NCBI GenBank assembly: GCA_036733305.1
Contig: DAINAT010000104.1
Location: 1-13,271 of the forward strand
Origin: UBA7672 sp036733305
GTDB lineage: Bacteria; Pseudomonadota; Alphaproteobacteria; Caulobacterales; Hyphomonadaceae
DNA: 13,271 nucleotides
Reading direction: 5' to 3'
Within the stretch, counting starts at the first letter, position 1. Every line of letters starts with the position of its first letter. The notes beneath the pieces are model-generated. The model was given only the letters and a program-made list of their open reading frames with translations, did not search any database and was not told where the DNA came from. A program made the translations under genes and the position numbers. Shown here one piece after another: positions 11,627 to 13,271 of the stretch.

Positions 11627-13271
11627 ATGCGTCATTCCTTGCTGGCTGCAGCCATGAGCTGCGCGTCCATGATCGTCTTGGCTTCGTGCCAGACACCGGA
11701 GGCGCCGGTTGCGCCCGTAGCACCTGTAGCCGCCGCCCCGGCCGCTCCCGCAGCCCCGCCTGCGGCGCCAGTGCAAACGGGTCAGTCGCAATCGGCCGTG
11801 CAGCAGGTGGCCGGCGCCGTCAGCTCCAATCCGGGCGAGGCGGTCTACAAGACCTTCTGCGCCATGTGTCACGACAATCCCGACACCAAGTCGCCGACGC
11901 GCGAGAACCTCGCCGCGATGAACGAGGGCGTGCTCAACTTCGCGCTGACCGAAGGCAAGATGAAGGTTCAGGGCGCAGGGCTCTCGACCCAGCAGCGCGC
12001 TGACCTGATTTCGTGGCTGACAGCTGGTCACAGCACAACGACTGCCGACTGGACCACGGCGATGATGTGCACGGGCGCACGCGCCGCCGTCGATCTCGGA
12101 GGACCTTCGGACGCAACCTCCGTTGGCTTCGGCTTCACGCACGACAACAACCGCAAGCTCACCGCGAAACAGTCCGGCCTCACCACCGCGAAGATGGCGG
12201 ACATGGAGCTGGCCTGGTCGATCGCCATTCCGGGCGGCTCCACCATGCGTTCGCAAGGCGCCATCGTCGGCGATAACCTGTTCTGGCCCGCGACCGACAT
12301 CAGCAAGGTCTTCGCCTTCGACATCGGCGGCGACAAACCCTGCATCCAGTGGATCTATTCCTCCACCACCGGCGCGCCGCTGCGCACCTCGACCTCGTAC
12401 GGCGTGCTGGCTGACGGCACCCCCCTGCTCGTCATCGCTGGCCAGGACGGCGTCGTTCACGCGCTCGACCCGCGCACGGGCAAGGCGATGTGGACGAAGA
12501 ACGTCGCCTCGTACTCCTACTCGATGACCACTGGCACGCCGGTGATCCTGAAGGACCGCCTGATCGTTCCGGTGGCCCAGTTCGAGATCATGGTCGCCGC
12601 GGACAACAAGGAAAAGTGCTGCACCAACCACGGCTACATGCTGTCGCTCGATCCCAAGACCGGCGCGCAACAATGGCGCTATGACACGATGCCGGATGCA
12701 ACGCCGACTCGTGATCGTGGCGATGGGCAGATGCTGCTCGGGCCGTCCGGCGCGCCGATCTGGAATTCGCCCTCGGTCGATGAGAAGCGCGGCCTGATCT
12801 ATTTCGGCACCGGCGAGAGCAACTCGCCGCCGGCGCACAAGAACACCAATGCGGTGATCGCGATCGACCTGAAGACGGGCAAGGAGAAGTGGAGCTTCCA
12901 CGCCACGCCGAACGACATCTTCAACGCCGGCTGCGGCCCGAACCCGAAGCCTGAACAACTGAACTGCGTGCGCCCGCCCGAAACCGTCTATCGCGACGTC
13001 GACTTCGGCGCATCGATGATCATCGGCAAGGGCTCTGACGGCAAGGATCTGATCTATGCCGGTCAGAAGTCCGGTTCGGTCTGGGCGTTCAACCCCGACA
13101 CTGGCAAGGTCGTGTGGCGCACGCCGCTCGGCACGGGCGGCCCGCTCGGTGGCGTCCACTGGGGCCTCGCCTTCGACAACAACACGCTCTTCGCGCCGAT
13201 CACCAGCGTTGGCGTGGCGATCCCCGGCGAGTGGGAAGGCGACCCGAACATCAAGCCGGGCCTCTACGCAC
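11627..13271 (+). CDS. PQQ quinohemoprotein, polyvinyl-alcohol-dehydrogenase-like, 3' end missing
   Basis: 548 codons are visible before the window ends. The protein begins with a lipoprotein signal (LASC, Cys21, +2 Gln) and an Ala/Pro/Val-rich tether to about residue 50. A cytochrome c domain follows, with CAMCH (78-82) and Met112 in EGKMK as likely axial ligand. From about residue 130 it is a beta-propeller quinoprotein with repeated W-type blades: GVVHALDPRTGKAMWTK, GYMLSLDPKTGAQQWRY, AVIAIDLKTGKEKWSF and SVWAFNPDTGKVVWRT. Vicinal Cys331-Cys332, the GTGESNSPP block, Cys436/Cys447 and DVDFGAS fit the polyvinyl-alcohol dehydrogenase branch, in which heme c is N-terminal. It should oxidise an alcohol in the periplasm and pass electrons to the heme; the substrate is uncertain. 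GGAGG lies five bases before the ATG. The 187-bp divergent region upstream has no clear promoter on the plus strand. Confidence 0.9.
   Translation, partial: MRHSLLAAAMSCASMIVLASCQTPEAPVAPVAPVAAAPAAPAAPPAAPVQTGQSQSAVQQVAGAVSSNPGEAVYKTFCAMCHDNPDTKSPTRENLAAMNEGVLNFALTEGKMKVQGAGLSTQQRADLISWLTAGHSTTTADWTTAMMCTGARAAVDLGGPSDATSVGFGFTHDNNRKLTAKQSGLTTAKMADMELAWSIAIPGGSTMRSQGAIVGDNLFWPATDISKVFAFDIGGDKPCIQWIYSSTTGAPLRTSTSYGVLADGTPLLVIAGQDGVVHALDPRTGKAMWTKNVASYSYSMTTGTPVILKDRLIVPVAQFEIMVAADNKEKCCTNHGYMLSLDPKTGAQQWRYDTMPDATPTRDRGDGQMLLGPSGAPIWNSPSVDEKRGLIYFGTGESNSPPAHKNTNAVIAIDLKTGKEKWSFHATPNDIFNAGCGPNPKPEQLNCVRPPETVYRDVDFGASMIIGKGSDGKDLIYAGQKSGSVWAFNPDTGKVVWRTPLGTGGPLGGVHWGLAFDNNTLFAPITSVGVAIPGEWEGDPNIKPGLYA

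Noticed and set aside
11498..13159. A 553-codon open frame on the minus strand opposite the quinohemoprotein
   Set aside because: The plus strand encodes a clear cytochrome c/PQQ protein with a good ribosome-binding site. The minus frame reads as Arg/Gly/Val/His-rich sequence without domains, a codon-bias shadow in high-GC DNA.

Overview
The window looks like high-GC chromosomal DNA from a Gram-negative alphaproteobacterium. Caulobacterales or Hyphomonadales is the best guess, from codon use, the families present and the style of the small palindromic repeats; this is inference, since no rRNA or marker gene is present. It holds eleven protein genes, no tRNA or rRNA, no CRISPR array and no transposase. 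Six of the eleven proteins carry a lipobox signal, and none has Asp after the lipidated Cys, so most of the products are probably anchored in the outer membrane.

Left part (1-4901): 1-407 has no gene, but carries two kinds of palindromic repeat and a strong terminator. Three minus-strand genes follow, in transcription order: a large YbbP-type ABC permease (4901-2358), a lipoprotein of a widespread uncharacterised periplasmic family (2224-1274), and a DUF6152 exported protein (932-408).

Middle (4902-6837): a low-GC membrane protein and a small lipoprotein lie on the plus strand. A 265-bp block packed with three palindromic repeat types follows, then the minus-strand YbbA-type ATPase. YbbA and YbbP homologues are normally adjacent. 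Here they lie about 1.27 kb apart, with this foreign-looking block between them.

Right part (6838-13271): a UbiH/PHBH-type FAD monooxygenase, a lipoprotein with a DUF4214-like C-terminus, and a TesA-type SGNH esterase lie on the plus strand. Two minus-strand genes follow, an uncharacterised protein and a DUF3089 alpha/beta-hydrolase-fold lipoprotein. Divergent from them is a lipid-anchored quinohemoprotein of the polyvinyl-alcohol-dehydrogenase type, which runs off the right edge.

The unifying observation is that tesA, ybbA and ybbP keep their classical relative order and divergent orientation (tesA plus strand; ybbA and ybbP minus strand) but have been spread over about 7 kb by intervening genes and repeats. 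Other points for a second look are a probable CTG start for tesA, an Asp at the nucleophile position of the DUF3089 protein, a perfect 19-bp dyad before the FAD enzyme, and a stop codon for ybbA that lies inside a repeat. I see no clear novel defence or mobile system.
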